Source: Phoronis australis
Taxonomy: Eukaryota; Phoronida; Phoronidae
DNA length: 64,000 bases
NCBI GenBank assembly: GCA_002633005.1
Contig: NMRA01000263.1
Span: forward strand, 298,664-362,663
Direction: 5' to 3'
Shown: in pieces, positions 38,301 to 50,189 of the stretch
How positions within the stretch are numbered: position 1 is the first letter of the stretch
Layout of the letters: every line of letters begins with the position of its first letter
The notes under the pieces: model-generated
Databases searched by the model: none
Told to the model about the DNA's origin: nothing
What the model saw: the letters and a program-made list of their open reading frames with translations, nothing else
Made by a program: the position numbers and the translations under genes

Positions 38301-38711
38301 ACTTTTAACTGCATGTTGTCGTGAAAACGAGAAAACAACGATAACTCCTGACACCTAAAACTACAGTAACAGTTCCAATACATTCTAAAAGTAATCAATA
38401 TAATCAATTTTCTGTTTTAGGTCAGCAAGTCAACTCGACTGGCCAATGCGTCAGCACGGAACCTTGAGCTGGCCAAGGCAAAAAATCTGCCCGAGGGATT
38501 TCAATATGACCGTGATTACCCGATAGAGATTGCGAAATCTGCTAAACGTGCTATTGCGAGTTCGCGTACGACACAGCTCGCTATACCTATCATTCGTGCT
38601 ACCATGGATCACATCATATTTGATCCAGACGCATTCTTGGTGAAAGAAACCGCGCTCAAGGCCTACTGCCCGCCACGACTAAATGAACTATCCCAGCCTT
38701 TGGTTAGATGA
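29339..38711 (+). CDS. SPMAP2: SPMAP2/THEG-like sperm microtubule-associated protein, complete, 7 exons (318 aa)
   Basis: Coding exons: 29339-29369, 34246-34282, 35918-35980, 36328-36468, 37121-37258, 37991-38246 and 38421-38711. All junctions are GT..AG and join in frame to 957 nt, ending in TGA. The protein carries repeated THEG motifs of form R-hydrophobic-x-x-L-A/S-x-P/H-K: RIQVLSSPK (25-33), RVVDLSTPK (72-80), RLGTLAQHK (119-127), VSLAKHK, RLDSLARPK, NLELAKAK. Exons 5 and 6 each begin with a YSCGR-x-SP-x-W block (96-105 and 142-151), an internal duplication. Known family role: human THEG/SPMAP2 is expressed in haploid spermatids and associates with axonemal microtubules. Human length is 379 aa, so this one is shorter. 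Exon 1 (MSEEGYVVHG) is the least certain, being separated by a 4.9-kb intron, but its GGAG|GTAAGT donor phase fits exon 2 exactly. Confidence 0.9.
33191..33258 (+). repeat. Two-copy 34-bp direct repeat
   Basis: Two adjacent 34-bp units share TATATTTAGGATGAGTC and ACTGATG. Each contains CTGATGA, but no GAAA-closing stem II follows, so it is not a hammerhead. Confidence 0.8.
33421..33648. mobile_element. MITE-like element with imperfect terminal inverted repeats
   Basis: The left end CAGTGGCAGATCTACG and the right end CGTAGATCCGCCTCAGTG are inverted copies with one indel and a mismatch. The interior is G-run rich and non-coding. No clear target duplication could be fixed. Same terminus type as the elements at 14085, 24738 and 28491. 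Confidence 0.65.
36613..36928. repeat. Long inverted repeat, 94-bp arms with 128-bp spacer
   Basis: Arm 36613-36706 is the reverse complement of 36835-36928 with about two mismatches. It lies in intron 4 of the SPMAP2-like gene. Within the arms, read plus-strand on the right arm, GGTTTAATGAAATAAACC forms a stem-loop followed directly by GAAACGTTGG. A diverged direct copy of the right arm follows at 36962-37045. Confidence 0.92.
36962..37045 (+). repeat. Diverged third copy of the arm sequence, hammerhead-like core
   Basis: This repeats the right arm (36850-36933) in direct orientation: TGATGAAGAATGGTTTA, a 7-nt loop, TAAACCGAAGCG, then ATATGTCGTTA and ATTTTAAAGTTCG. Its TGATGA box is closer to a hammerhead core (CUGAUGA...GAAA) than that of the palindromic copies. 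Confidence 0.75.
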
Positions 38712-41029
38712 TGTACCAATAGGAGGCGCTCTATTATTTTTGAGTTCTTATTTTTACTTTCCTTTTACTTGGTTAAAAATTTCGTAATTGTCGCTCTGCG
38801 AAGTCTTAATAGTAAGACCTCGTACGACTATAGCAATTTTTTATTTTTGCATAATATTTTGATTTTAGTCTCTTGATTTGAAAACTTTCTGAATATTAAT
38901 TTTGTCGTACATTGCTTGTGGACATCTTGCTAAAAAGATTTTTATTTCTCTGTTTATGTGTAACGTTCTTGCCAATAATGTTGAAATGTAGAGAGCTTCT
39001 GTATCTTTTTTCACAGACATTAGTAACACCATCAATGGAGAAGCAACCAACTATTGTCTACATTTGTTTTATTTGCTCAAGTGTGTTTATTTGATTACAC
39101 AACGCTATCATTTTCATACTTTATATGTGTCATCTTGTATAAGTAATGTGACTAGAGCATTTAAACATGACATCACAATGATGTTTTGTTTAGCACAGTT
39201 CATCATTTAATGCTAAACATTGTTAAAGCTGCAAAGTGATGTCTGTGAATGAACCCGTCAATAATATTACCAGAGAAAGCGAGAATCAAAAGTTTACTAC
39301 TACAAACTATGATTAATTATTACTAACAAAACAATAACAACCAGGTGATGGTGACTTACTATTAACGTAGGATTCAAGTCAAGGACAATCAGAGATTTAG
39401 TAAGGAAACATTGAAGGCAGTGAATGCTAAACAACACCACCTGGTGGATAAAACCTGGAGTTCAACGTAACATTTTTGATGGAGGGATGATTAAAGGAAT
39501 ATGTATAGTATGGCTGGTACCGCATCTAATCCATAACGAAGTACTGCAACAGTAAACTTTTACCAATTCAGGACACAATACTGGCAAGCAAGTGAAATAT
39601 TTCATTTTCTCATTATGTTTCACAAAACACACAGCACCTACTGAAAGCTTTCCAATGTTTAAGTTACCTACCACAGCTACCATCAGACAATATTTTAAGA
39701 AGTTGCAGGTATTCACAATGATAACCCCTGAAAAATTAAAAAGGCAATTTTTGGCAATTATTTTTCTGAAATTTGTGACATGTTACCGGGATGTTTCCAA
39801 GATATTCTGTTGAGATAATGTGTAGTCAATGTTGCCAAGATATTTACTTAGAATGGTTTGGATTGATTATTGTTTATGTACTTGTTCAAGTTGCGCAATA
39901 AATCTGTTTGTATTCTGTATACTGCGGTTTTCATAAAGGAATATGGTCAGGAATTTTAAGATTAGAATTTATTGCATACACTACTTCAGTTTAACAAACC
40001 TAGTTTATTATAACGCAGTCTTTTCAGGGATGAAAGATCGCAGGGACTAAGTTAAACCAAAAATGCTTACATACAAAAATTAAACTGAGTACCACAAACA
40101 TTTGCAGTGCATCAAAAACTTATAGAAGTTGAAGCTTACAGTCTGTAAATTTGCTTCCATCAAAGAAAATTTTTCATTTTGACCAGTTACGAAATTGGTC
40201 TTGACAGTTTGTCACTGCATAAGGCCACACCAGTGCCACATTTCTTTCTAAGACCAGGAAACCTTCTCACCTGAGTAAGAAACAATCAGTTCAGTTGTCA
40301 AGATGAAATTGTGTTTTGCTTTCTGAATAAAACAATTTGTATAAATTTTGACATCTGACAAGTTTAAAAAGTATTCAACTCAAAAGAAAATCAAAATGCT
40401 ACCTTATGCACAGATTCATGAGACAATAATAAACATGGCTGTACCTGATAACAGATATCCTTTGAAATCAGACCTTAATACAATTGCAAAGAATGGATTT
40501 ATGTTTAATGACAAATCAAAATTTGCCACACCTTCAAATTTTCAAAATGTCACAAGGAAGTCTCAATAGTCACACTTTTTGGTGCTTTTTGTATGTATAA
40601 GTCACATCTACTGTGTCATATATATGTGAGAAACAATAAATTTCAGTAATAACTATGAATTCCATAATTTAAAAATTTGTAAAAAAACGAACCATCACTA
40701 GATGCAACATAAAATAACTACACAATTAACAAAACAGTAAACGACACTCACTACTTAGTTCAAATGTGTCACAGAATTCTCAAAATGTCACATAATTCTC
40801 AAAACGTCACAGAATTTCAGGCAAGCAAGTTTTGTCACAGAATGTCACCATGTCAAAAGGAATCCATTCTCTGCAACTGTCAATCCAGTCAAATGCCATG
40901 GTCTGAGTACAACCACATCTTCAGAAAAAATTAGTCTGGTTACAATTCACATCTGCCTCATGAAATAGTCAAAGAAAGTCTTAAGCATTGTCCACAAATT
41001 TAATGAGCATAATTCACTAATTAGTCAGG
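38712..41029. other. Convergent intergenic region between the SPMAP2-like gene and NOP16
   Basis: About 2.3 kb, AT-rich and without a recognisable gene, containing the 3' UTRs of two genes transcribed toward each other. AATAAA at 39897-39902 (+) is a candidate signal for the SPMAP2-like transcript. For NOP16 the nearest candidate is an ATTAAA on the minus strand at 40999-41004. Confidence 0.45.
39897..39902 (+). terminator. Candidate polyadenylation signal, SPMAP2-like gene
   Basis: AATAAA about 1.2 kb after the stop codon, followed by a TG-rich stretch (TCTGTTTGTATTCTG). Other signals nearer the stop are not excluded. Confidence 0.4.
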
Positions 41030-44000
41030 TCAACTGGCTTCCATGGAATCTGTCTTTGATTTTAGGTATTCACTGTATTGCTCAGGTGTATTTTTAAATG
41101 TCTTGATTTTGTTCTTTATCTGTTTAGGTGTATCTTGGTAGTAGTTCCGTTGGTCTCGAGCCATTGCCTAAAATAAAGTAACAAGTCATATCTTGACAAA
41201 TGATATACTTCTGCTGACTAGTTTGCTCTAAAACTTTTTGCACTTTATATACTGCTGTCTTGAAGTACTCGGCCAGCAGCTACTGATATGACTGAAGTTC
41301 CAGCGTCCAGTTGAAGTTGGGGATGCATTCCTGGCTAGTTGAAAGTAAGTCACTCGGAAGTAACATTTCCTTTGTTGCAGAGGTTATAGAAAGTAGTAGT
41401 TAGTGCGCACATGCATCTACCATAGGATTAAGTTGAGCACACCATTATGAAAAAATTTAGGATGCCCATACCACTCGGAAATTCAACTTGTTCACACCAA
41501 ATTTTTGGTTATCTCGAAAAATCAAAAAATTTATAGACCAAACCACAAATTAGAACATTTAGACACACTATGTACTAAACAAATCACACGCTAGAACATT
41601 TAAATACAGTCACCTTATAGTCTTCACCATACTTGTCCATCATGTAAATGCAGTATCTCATCTCAGGTTGTGACAAGCGAAGAGTTCTCTTTTGTGGAAG
41701 ACTGGCTTCTGCTTCAAGTTCTGCACAAGTAAAGAATACAGCACTTAGAGACACCTGTTGGTGCTTTACGAATTATAACCATTGAAATAAGTTGCAAGTG
41801 GCATTCTTTACAAAAAGAATGTTAACTTCTTACCTTGTACCACCCAAGAACTTCTCTGTTTTATCTCGTTTATTTCCATTTCCTCCACATTGGCACTGAT
41901 CATCTGATTCTGAAAAAGTAAGATTCAGTGAAAACACTACACGAATATGGGTCACTGTGAACTTCTGGAACCTATCAGACAGTGTTCACCCAGATAGAAG
42001 CCCATCACAGAAGCCCACTCTTTCGTATTCACATGCTTAGTTGCATGTGCCAGGAGCACCTGATAGCATGCACCTGCTAGCATGCACCTAAGCCAGTAAA
42101 CCTCATTTTGCTACAGCAGAAGCTCAGTTTTCACAGTTCTCCCAATAGTTCATTACCTACAAATAAAAACTCATACATACAATCAGCAATGTCAATCATT
42201 TAAACAAAAATATGACGGATGATTATCTTTTATATAAACCACATATTCATTAATATTTTGTTCAAAGGCATCTTGTGCTGAGTTTGCAACATTTATCAAT
42301 TCATGTGTATTATCCAGGTGTTGGCCTGTGATTCCATGTCTGTGTACTATTCTTAAGGGCTGTGAGCATAAAATATAATAACTACATCAAGTGACATAGC
42401 ATAAATCTGACATCAGCCAGTTTTAGCAATACAAATCAGACTCAATGTAAAGTCTGTGACAAACATAATACAGAATTGAGCTGAGTTTACCTGCCTAAAC
42501 ATGTAGGTGCCTCATCATCTAGAGTTTTGGCAGGGAACCAGCCAGACTTTGAATAAGCCTAAACACAATTAATGGAATTATAGAGATAGGAGAACCTACC
42601 TTAGTTTTAGGTAAAGGCAACGTTGCGTTGGGGTCATATGATAGGCCCATATCCAACATGTTCTGTTTTGTTGATTTTTTCTCATCCCATGCATTCTTTA
42701 ATTGAGAACTGAAAAATGTAAGAGATTCACCTCAGAAGCTAAAAGCACGGTGAGATGTTCTCTTTAAACTTCGAAGACACCGGGTATAATTTACGTGCTA
42801 AGCCATACCTCACTGTGAGAACATTCAGAAATACAACCAATTCAATACAAAGGCGCCATCTTATGGAACAGCCTTTCGGTACACTTCATGGAGTATACTG
42901 ATCCAAATGTCTTCAACACACTGCTACTTAGTAATGGACTGGATCCCAATTTTTGTAACTGAATGAAAGACTATTCGAAAAGAAATATTGATTGTGGGAG
43001 TGCTGGATGCTCAGCTTGACGCCCCCTTGCCAAATGCAACTTCGCAGAAATCCCAGGTTGCCAAACAAAATCTGACTGAGGTTGCCAAACTGACGTCGGA
43101 AGTCGCCGGGCATAAAATAAAAAACGTGACACCGTTCTCAGAATAATTGAACAAACACGCAAACCTTCCATTTCTCCCCAAAAATATGCACCATTCTTTA
43201 TGATTTTTTCCATCGCCAAACACAATCTGAAGTTGCATTGGTTGGCTGCAGGTAGCCAAATCGAGTATTGATTTGTTTTGGATGGAAGACTCAAACTGCC
43301 TCCAAATGTGTTCATCTACATTGGAAAGGTACATACGGTGATTAAAATTTGATAGCTCCGTCAGGGTTAAGCAAACTTTGCAGAAAATCTTCCGGCGTGC
43401 AGGCTGCATAATTAGGTGCATCGCCTACCAGCCTACCACTAGTACGGCACCCTACGACAGTAAGTTCAATATAACAAAGTTTGGCTATACTTCAGGAGCA
43501 AGTTTTCGGATACATAGAACACGGCATTAAGAAAATTATTAAGGATAATGTTAAAGTTTGCAAGCCTGATGATTATCGTGATGATATCATTTATTATCGG
43601 AATAGGAAGTCCTCCAACTTGGTCATGACAAAATAACATTTCTAAAGCGAAAGTCCGCCCTGTTTCCCAGTGTAGTGTTGTTTATGAGTTTGTATGTCCT
43701 ATGAACGAATGTCTTCGTTCAAATGTCAAACAATGTTATATTGGTCAAACGGTTTGCAGTCTTTCTCCTTGGTTATCTATGCATCTTCAAAATGGCGCCA
43801 TCCAAGATCATTTTTTGCAATGTCACGAATGTAAAATCACCCGTCGTGAAATTGTGGAAAGCACGTCAATTCGGTACGTAGAACACGATGTGCTGCTACT
43901 TGAAAGTATTAGAGTCCCTTTTGATTGCATTTGAGAAGCCCATTTTGAATGAGCAGCCGCACGTTACACTTGTTTGAGCGACTTTCCGATGTTACCCCCT

Positions 44001-47000
44001 TTCATTAGTCATTCTTTGCAGTATTTCACACCTGCAGTGTCCCACTGTGTATGTCTCCAGCTTACGCTCTGTGGTGGCATTACTGTGTCATTTTATATTC
44101 AGTTGAAAATGAAACAAGTATGTTTCAAAACATCGTGTACCTTTTAATTATGTCGCTAGGTCAGTTACTTCATCTATGTTCCGTTGAGAGTAGAGTTTTA
44201 TTCCGAAGATATGAACGAAACGGAATAAAGACTGTTAACAATAAAAAGTGTCGTGTGTTCACAATCAATTCTGTATAACAAAGTTTGTGAGTATTTATTG
44301 ACGAACAAGTCCAATTGACAGAAACCGGAAGCCAAAGCAGTTTCCGGGGAAAAAACCTTAACGAACACAATGGCGTTATCACTTTCCTCTCCTCTGGTTA
44401 CAATGGAAGCTAGAGAACAATACAAGACTAAAGGTAGGCCTAAGAAGTACAGTAGCTCGAACAATTTTTAAACCCGTAATAACAGTTGAAACAACAACGT
44501 AATAAACACTTACAACTAAGCGTAGTCTCTGTGTTATCCACCAAGGGAATAGAAACTTGATGAGAGAGTACACGGTCTACTGGTGCTACCCCATAATCCA
44601 ATCACTATTGTGCCATGCAGTTTGTTGCTTAAAGTCACGATGTCTATAACTCTACACTTAGCCGTCCATCTGTAACTCATCAGTAATTTCCGTACTGTCC
44701 TTGATCTCGAACCATCAAAGTGCAAGGTACAGGGCTTGGAATGACCAATGACAAAAAACGCGGAAACTTGTATGGCCCAAATCATGCCCGATAAGCAGCC
44801 TTGAAATGATCAATGTGAACCTTTCCCCGACAAAAATCGGGAGGACTAAAAAAAAAAAAACGTTACCACCATCAGTAGCATGCGTCTGCGTCGTTTAGCT
44901 CGCCCGTCCACTCCCAACCCACACATTTTTGGCTGCAGATCGGTAGTATTTGTCGCCGCGCTTAACAATAACACGAGACACCATTGAAAATCCCACCACG
45001 CTGTCCCAGATGCCCCGGCAATGTTGACAATTTACATTCCTCCGAAACATAAAGAGCAACTTCCGCTTTTCGAGGTGAACGTCGTCTGCAACGCCGCGGT
45101 AAGAAAGAGATTTGCCGCGGAAATTTTATATCAAATCCGATTTTTTTTACGCGGAAATATTATAAAAAAAGCGGAAAGCACATTTGAAAAAAGCAGAAAT
45201 CCGCATTTCCGCGGAAAATTCCAAGCCCTGAAGGTACGTGTGGGCTTTTTGGGAACATTTTTGTGCTTTGACTATGAATTTCTTGTGGACTTTCTGGGGC
45301 AGAACACCATGAATGGTATTATAAGAGAGAACACTTGTTCATGGTTTGTTGAACCCGTTTCATGTAAATTGATTGAGTTATGTGTTTGATATGGATGGCT
45401 GAATCCAAGTACCCGTGGAATTTCTAGTCCCAAGTGTTATAATTTGTAGTATTATATGTAGTGTATTGGGGACGATCACAAGCTGAGGACGCCTGTGGAC
45501 TACAGTTGCATTAGGCAACACGTAGCCCCTCGGTTGGCCATTAAGGGGCTATAGTACTTCAATTCGCTTTCTGTGCGCATTTCGTTACATGTATTTTAAA
45601 CGGGCGGTAACCAAATCTGGTCACTGATTTTGAGATTTCACCTCATCAAAAATACATTCCACACCTAAAACTATTATTTAAAAAAGCGCTTACTTTCATC
45701 ATTAGTTCTTACTACTTCTATAAATATTATATCTTCCATGAAGCTTAGTCAGGTCATGAACAGATCCATTACAACAAGAAACTATAGGAACACTGTATTT
45801 ATCCACCTTCACACTTATCAGGCCTTTACTGTGAGTCAGCATGCGTGAATAATTGGTTGATAAGCCACCCGTAGAACTACTTTTGGCTGAATAGATGACC
45901 AGGCCCTAAAATGATAATTAGCTAAGACCAGTTAAATAATGCTGCATGAAATAGTTAATACCCCCAGGGCAATTTTTAAAAAATGGGCATCCTCTGCTAG
46001 TCTTTCGCCTAGAGCGTTTTAAAAAACTGACCTGTGATTTTCTGGATTATGCAAACAATAAAATTCAAATTGCAACATTTTCATTTCTCCCATCCTTATA
46101 GGTTATGGAAACAAGCAAAAATTGGCAACAATCCGTACGTGCAACAAAAAAAACATCCCAGCATCACCTAGTCTTGGTGCAAAGTTGAAAACCCTTATTC
46201 GGCCTAATAAGCACCCAATTGTTTTAGGGGGAGGGTGCACTTGTTCTAGCCTAAGGCGGTTTAAGCCTGGTCTCCGAAACAAGTGAGATCGGAAGCTAGG
46301 ATTCATCAAATTTACGCTCTATGACGTATCTGTAACTTATGACAGTGTTTCAACAAAATTGTATTGCATTGGTATCAAACTTCGTTGCTAAATTACGATC
46401 ATTTTTCAAAAAAAAAATGTGTTGAAATCACAGGGTGAAAACTTGCCGACTGATACGTCGCTGCCTCATGATCGTCGATAGGGCAAATTGAGTTCTTGAA
46501 TAAAAATACAGTTTCGACTCAACAAATTACCTGAAATTCTGCTTAAGCTTTCCAATTAGCGTCCCTAAGATTTTTAAGCTCCTGTGGAGTCGGGATTAAC
46601 TGCAGATTAAGTCCAAACCTGCGCTAGATCGTACCCCGCAACCTGAGAAAATCTCTGGACAAACACACACATCGTTGTCACGTGACGTTTGTTTTGAAGT
46701 TTGTCTGGTCTGCATATGTATGAGCGAGCGAGCACGTGCGTGTCATCAGAGTAAACTCAATATAACAATCTAGGTGTGTATTGTAACTCGAGCAGTAAAA
46801 CAGAACGTGTTTTATTTAGCACTTGCTGTCTCATCTGCTGTTCGAGAATTGTCTCGGTAAGGGTGACTGGATATGCGACAGCCTAACATATATTTTTCGA
46901 GAGATTCGGAGTGTTAGGGTGCCGAAGTCTTCACCATCAGTGGGTAATTTTGACTTTAAAAACACCAATCATAATTAACCAAGTAATTCCTCTTAAAAAT

Positions 47001-48030
47001 AATGTAAAAGCTTTATACAGTATTAGAAACTTTCGGAAAACAGTGCGAATATTTATTTCAGCTGATGATGTGCTACCCGTTTCATGAATAGATTGTTTCC
47101 GACTAATATCTTCGATGACATGTAGCGCGCTGCCTGTCCACATGGTTCTAACACTGGTCAACTTTTTTACTACGAGATGACGAGTAGAACTACCCGGGTG
47201 GTGTGAAATTTTGGGGTCTAGCGGAGACACAGCGGTACCTGAAGACTATCATGTTTCTGTAAATAATAACGGCATATTCTAATTAAAAAGTTTCTTAATG
47301 TTCGCTGTACTTCAGGAAAATATCGACAATATTTCCCGCAGATCCTGTGTTTTGTATTCATACGCACACTCGCAGTGAATCACATCTTGGAAATCTCAGA
47401 TTTGACGGGATGACAATGAATGAGAACAATGAAATTAAAAAACATCTTTTTAGAGCTTGTAATAGCTATAATAAACATATTTTTAATATTACAATGCATA
47501 TGTCTACAAAATCTAAATAACACACCGAGTAGGTCTACACTTATACTGTCCTAACTTGGGTCCTACATTTTTGTATTCGTGCGCACCGACTGAAAGTAAT
47601 CGCGAGTGTTGCAAAATCTCTTATCCTGGGCTGACTTGCTTGAAAAATTTAAAATTGTACCAACATTTTGTAGGCTACAAGTACAATAAGCGCCCCTCTT
47701 CCGAAACAAATTTTTCTAAGCGCCCTAAGCGCTTATTAGGGCAAATACGGTAGCCCTAATAGATGGTGACATCAACACACGAAACGATGATTTTAGTGAC
47801 ATTGGCAGCAAGTTTTTGGTAACACACACAAACCACCGGACGCCTGAATTTCAGTCTTCTGACTCACTCGCCCAGCTGGCGAGCGGGGTTTTGAAACCTG
47901 GGTATATCCCTGATATGCGATTAACTTACCACCTTACTGTCGGCATCTTCTTTGAGTTCTTCCAAGCTTTTTTCCTATCTTTATTGTAGTTGTATTTCTT
48001 TATTTTGCTTCTTCGTCTGATTCTAGCCAT
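41030..48030 (-). CDS. NOP16: NOP16 nucleolar protein, complete, 5 exons (176 aa)
   Basis: Exons in gene order: 48030-47930, 42708-42600, 41909-41834, 41720-41614 and 41167-41030. All introns are GT..AG and the joins give 531 nt ending in TGA. The product is 176 aa, close to the human 178. Family landmarks are all present: a basic N-terminus (MARIRRRSKIKKYNYN), the exon 1/2 junction ...VRC/SQLKNAWD (human IECSHIRHAWD), GLSYDPN, LEAEASLP, YMMDKYGEDYK, and the C-terminal MARDQRNYYQDTPKQIKNKI block. NOP16 is a nucleolar protein needed for assembly of 60S pre-ribosomes. The start is fixed by the ATG just upstream of the basic tail and by length. Intron 1 is 5.2 kb and holds a Penelope-like fragment and other repeats. 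It is divergent from HIGD2A. Confidence 0.96.
43485..43975 (+). pseudogene. Penelope-like retroelement fragment, GIY-YIG endonuclease domain
   Basis: Broken coding sequence with the order expected at the 3' end of a Penelope-like element: YYRNRKSSNLVM (near 43590-43630), VVYEFVCP (from 43675), QCYIGQTV (near 43727-43753), then MHLQNGAIQDHF and VLLLES. VVY...YIGQT is the GIY-YIG nuclease signature with its accompanying cysteines. The usual arginine after the YIG strand is absent (SPWLSMH where family members have R-rich sequence), and stops at 43636 and 43933 break the frame. The reverse transcriptase part is not visible. It lies in NOP16 intron 1 on the opposite strand. Confidence 0.78.
45060..45235 (+). 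repeat. Cluster of CCGCGGAAA-like words
   Basis: The words GCGGAAA, CCGCGG and TTTCCGC recur about eight times within 180 bp in both orientations, in otherwise AT-rich intron. This may be a degraded foldback element or a factor-binding cluster. Confidence 0.5.
45511..45720 (+). repeat. Interspersed repeat family C, copy 1
   Basis: Aligns over about 205 bp with 48577-48780: TTAGGCAACACGTAGCC, CTCGGTTGG, TTTAAACGGGCGGTA, AAAAAGCGCTTACTTTCATC. Homology begins abruptly at TTAGGCAACAC in both copies, marking an element end. Confidence 0.85.
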
Positions 48031-48305
48031 TCTTGTTTCAGTACTCGTGGGAACGTACCGGAAGCTGCAACTATTGAGATAGCCAGTCAATTCTCACAAT
48101 ATTTGTCGCATTCAAATTGATTGATATATTTGGAATAAAAACCAGCTAATGAGAAATGCTTGTTAAAAAAATTCGAAATATTGCCTCATTATGAAGTCAA
48201 AAATCAACTTTAAAATGAAATTAGTGAATATTTAATAGAAATTTAGAACTGAATACGAAATTATATGTTGAGATGTATTTCATCTGACCTACAAAAACAG
48301 AAATC
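48031..48305. promoter_or_regulatory. Divergent promoter between NOP16 and HIGD2A
   Basis: The two start codons face away from each other with 275 bp between them, containing both 5' UTRs. The region is AT-rich without a clear TATA box in a fixed position; a divergent arrangement this tight implies a shared bidirectional promoter. The orthologues are also neighbours in human 5q35. Confidence 0.7.
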
Positions 48306-50189
48306 ATGACCAGTGTGACCGCTGAAAACACTTCCAAAGAAAGTTCTAACATGTCGAGCGAAGAGTTTAGCTATCTTCCTCCGCCAAGTGCTGCAGAGAT
48401 GTACAGACAAGAAGGAGTGTCGGAAAAGTTTTGGAGGAAGACGAAACAAAATCCATTTGTTCCTCTTGGTCAGTTGGTAAACGAACATTTATCACAACTG
48501 CGTTGTATACTAGTTACGAGATAGATCAGAATTCAGATTGTGTAATTTATTAATGATACCAGAACCAGTTACGGACTTAGGCAACACGTAGCCTCTCGGT
48601 TGGGCGGTTAGGGGCTACAAAACTTCCCATTGCTTTCTGTATGAATATCGTCCCGTGTACTTTAAACGGGCGGTAGGCCAAATCCAGTCACCGATTGAGA
48701 GTTTTCACTTCGTCAAAAATACATTCTTCAGTATGACTCAAAAAAGCGCTTACTTTCATCAGTGTTCCTTTCTACTTCAACACTTATCTGATGATAGCTA
48801 TGACAGGTAACTTTGACGAAGAATTCAAACTCCACTTTTTGGTCATCGTTAACTTTTTCCCCCACATGCGCAATAACCACAAAGTATTTCAACTGAGTCG
48901 CGCGAGTTAGGCGCAAAGGCTAGCTTGAGACTGAGTGAAGCACGTGACGCTGATTGGCGTGACACTTAGCATGGGAAGGTGTCACGTGAGATTTGTGTCC
49001 CTTGGACTTTTTGTTCGTCGACATGCGTGATTTCACGTAACTTCCACAAAATGGCACCCGGTAAGAGAAACTCGAGCAAACCGTGACAGATTTTCATCGA
49101 TTTGTTCAAATTATCTCGACTGAATTGTCTCCATACTTATGGTATGTGTTAATTATCACTTTATGTGCATATATGCATTTTTCATTTGATTTTATTTCCT
49201 GTATTTTGAAATTTGTAACTTTTTGTTGGTATTTACTATCACCCCTGTATGCCTGCAGCATCCACGTGATGTAATTACCTATGCCGTATTAAGCAATTGT
49301 GGTGCCTAGTCAAAGCGCGTTGCCCCTTCCCATTTGCTCATGCAGCGAATATCTCAAAGTAAAGGCAAAGTTATGTGTAATTTTCACTTATGAGAAGGAA
49401 GCCAATTGAGACCGCTTCGATATGATGAGACCTTGTACTTGGCAATGCTAGCTGTAGACAGTGCCACCGTCTCGACTGGCTGTCAGGACGGTGAAACTTC
49501 TGTTAGGCACTTCATACGCTTTTCGGCGAATTATGCCTCACATCGATTAAAACATCAAAATCATATTATTACATGAAGGGACACCTTAGGAGGCTATCGA
49601 TGTCTTTAATTCCTTCCACTGGCAACTTGAACAAATACTCCTTATAATCAAACTTTTCTGCGCGGCTCTGGTCAGTTGCCCAAGTCGGCAGTTGGCCATT
49701 TTTAACACAGGAGATATGATGTCATATGTTTTTGTGCTATGCATGAGATGTGATGTTTTTGTAGGAATAATGGGTAAATGCGTCTTGTCTAAATAAATAA
49801 ATGTCATTTATTGTACACCATAGGCTTTGCTTACACATACATAAATACATTAATTCAAATGTATATTCATAGTATTACACAGAGGGCAGTTCTTCTCTTA
49901 AAGCCATAGCCTTCTGAATATACAATGCAAGGCGCTGGATACTGTAGTGATTTTTCTGTTGGAATAACCTAACAAGAGAAGAACAGTTCTTTGAACATTT
50001 TGCTTTTAGCTGCTTTTACTATTCACAGGTTTGACAGCTACAGTGCTGGCTTTAAGTGTCGGACTTTGGCAAATGAAAACGGGAGACAAGAGAATGTCTC
50101 AATTAATGATGAGATCACGAATTGTTGCTCAAGGATTTACTGTAGTAGCCGTTCTTGCTGGAGTCGTATATGGCGCAAACAAGCGGTAG
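48306..50189 (+). CDS. HIGD2A: HIGD2A, HIG1 domain mitochondrial inner-membrane protein, 2 exons (107 aa)
   Basis: Exons 48306-48468 and 50029-50189. The exon 1 donor is CTTG|GTCAGT; joining at 48468 restores VPLG/LTATV and a 107-aa product (human 106). Features: hydrophilic N-terminus, FWRKTKQNPFVPLG, TM1 about 56-70, a short loop with SQLMMRSRIVAQGFTV (78-93), TM2 about 86-104. The QxMMRxRxxAQG motif is the hallmark of the HIG1 domain. HIGD2A is an inner-membrane factor for cytochrome c oxidase and respiratory supercomplex assembly. A second ATG (codon 16) could also initiate. The 1.56-kb intron contains an inserted repeat (48577 to about 49282). A stronger-looking GTAAAC donor 8 nt downstream would give a stop just after the junction. 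Confidence 0.96.
48577..49282 (+). mobile_element. Insertion in HIGD2A intron 1, carrying repeat family C
   Basis: The first 205 bp match 45511-45720. The duplicated HIGD2A segment at 51.9-52.05 kb lacks this stretch: sequence before 48577 continues there directly into sequence from about 49283. The flanks CGGACTTA and CCGTATTA resemble the empty-site CCGGATTA, consistent with an 8-9 bp target duplication. No coding domain recognised. Confidence 0.7.

Noticed and set aside
49040-49090. ATG GCA CCC G|GTAAGA looking like a first exon
   Set aside because: It sits within the insertion in the HIGD2A intron and no downstream exon continues it.
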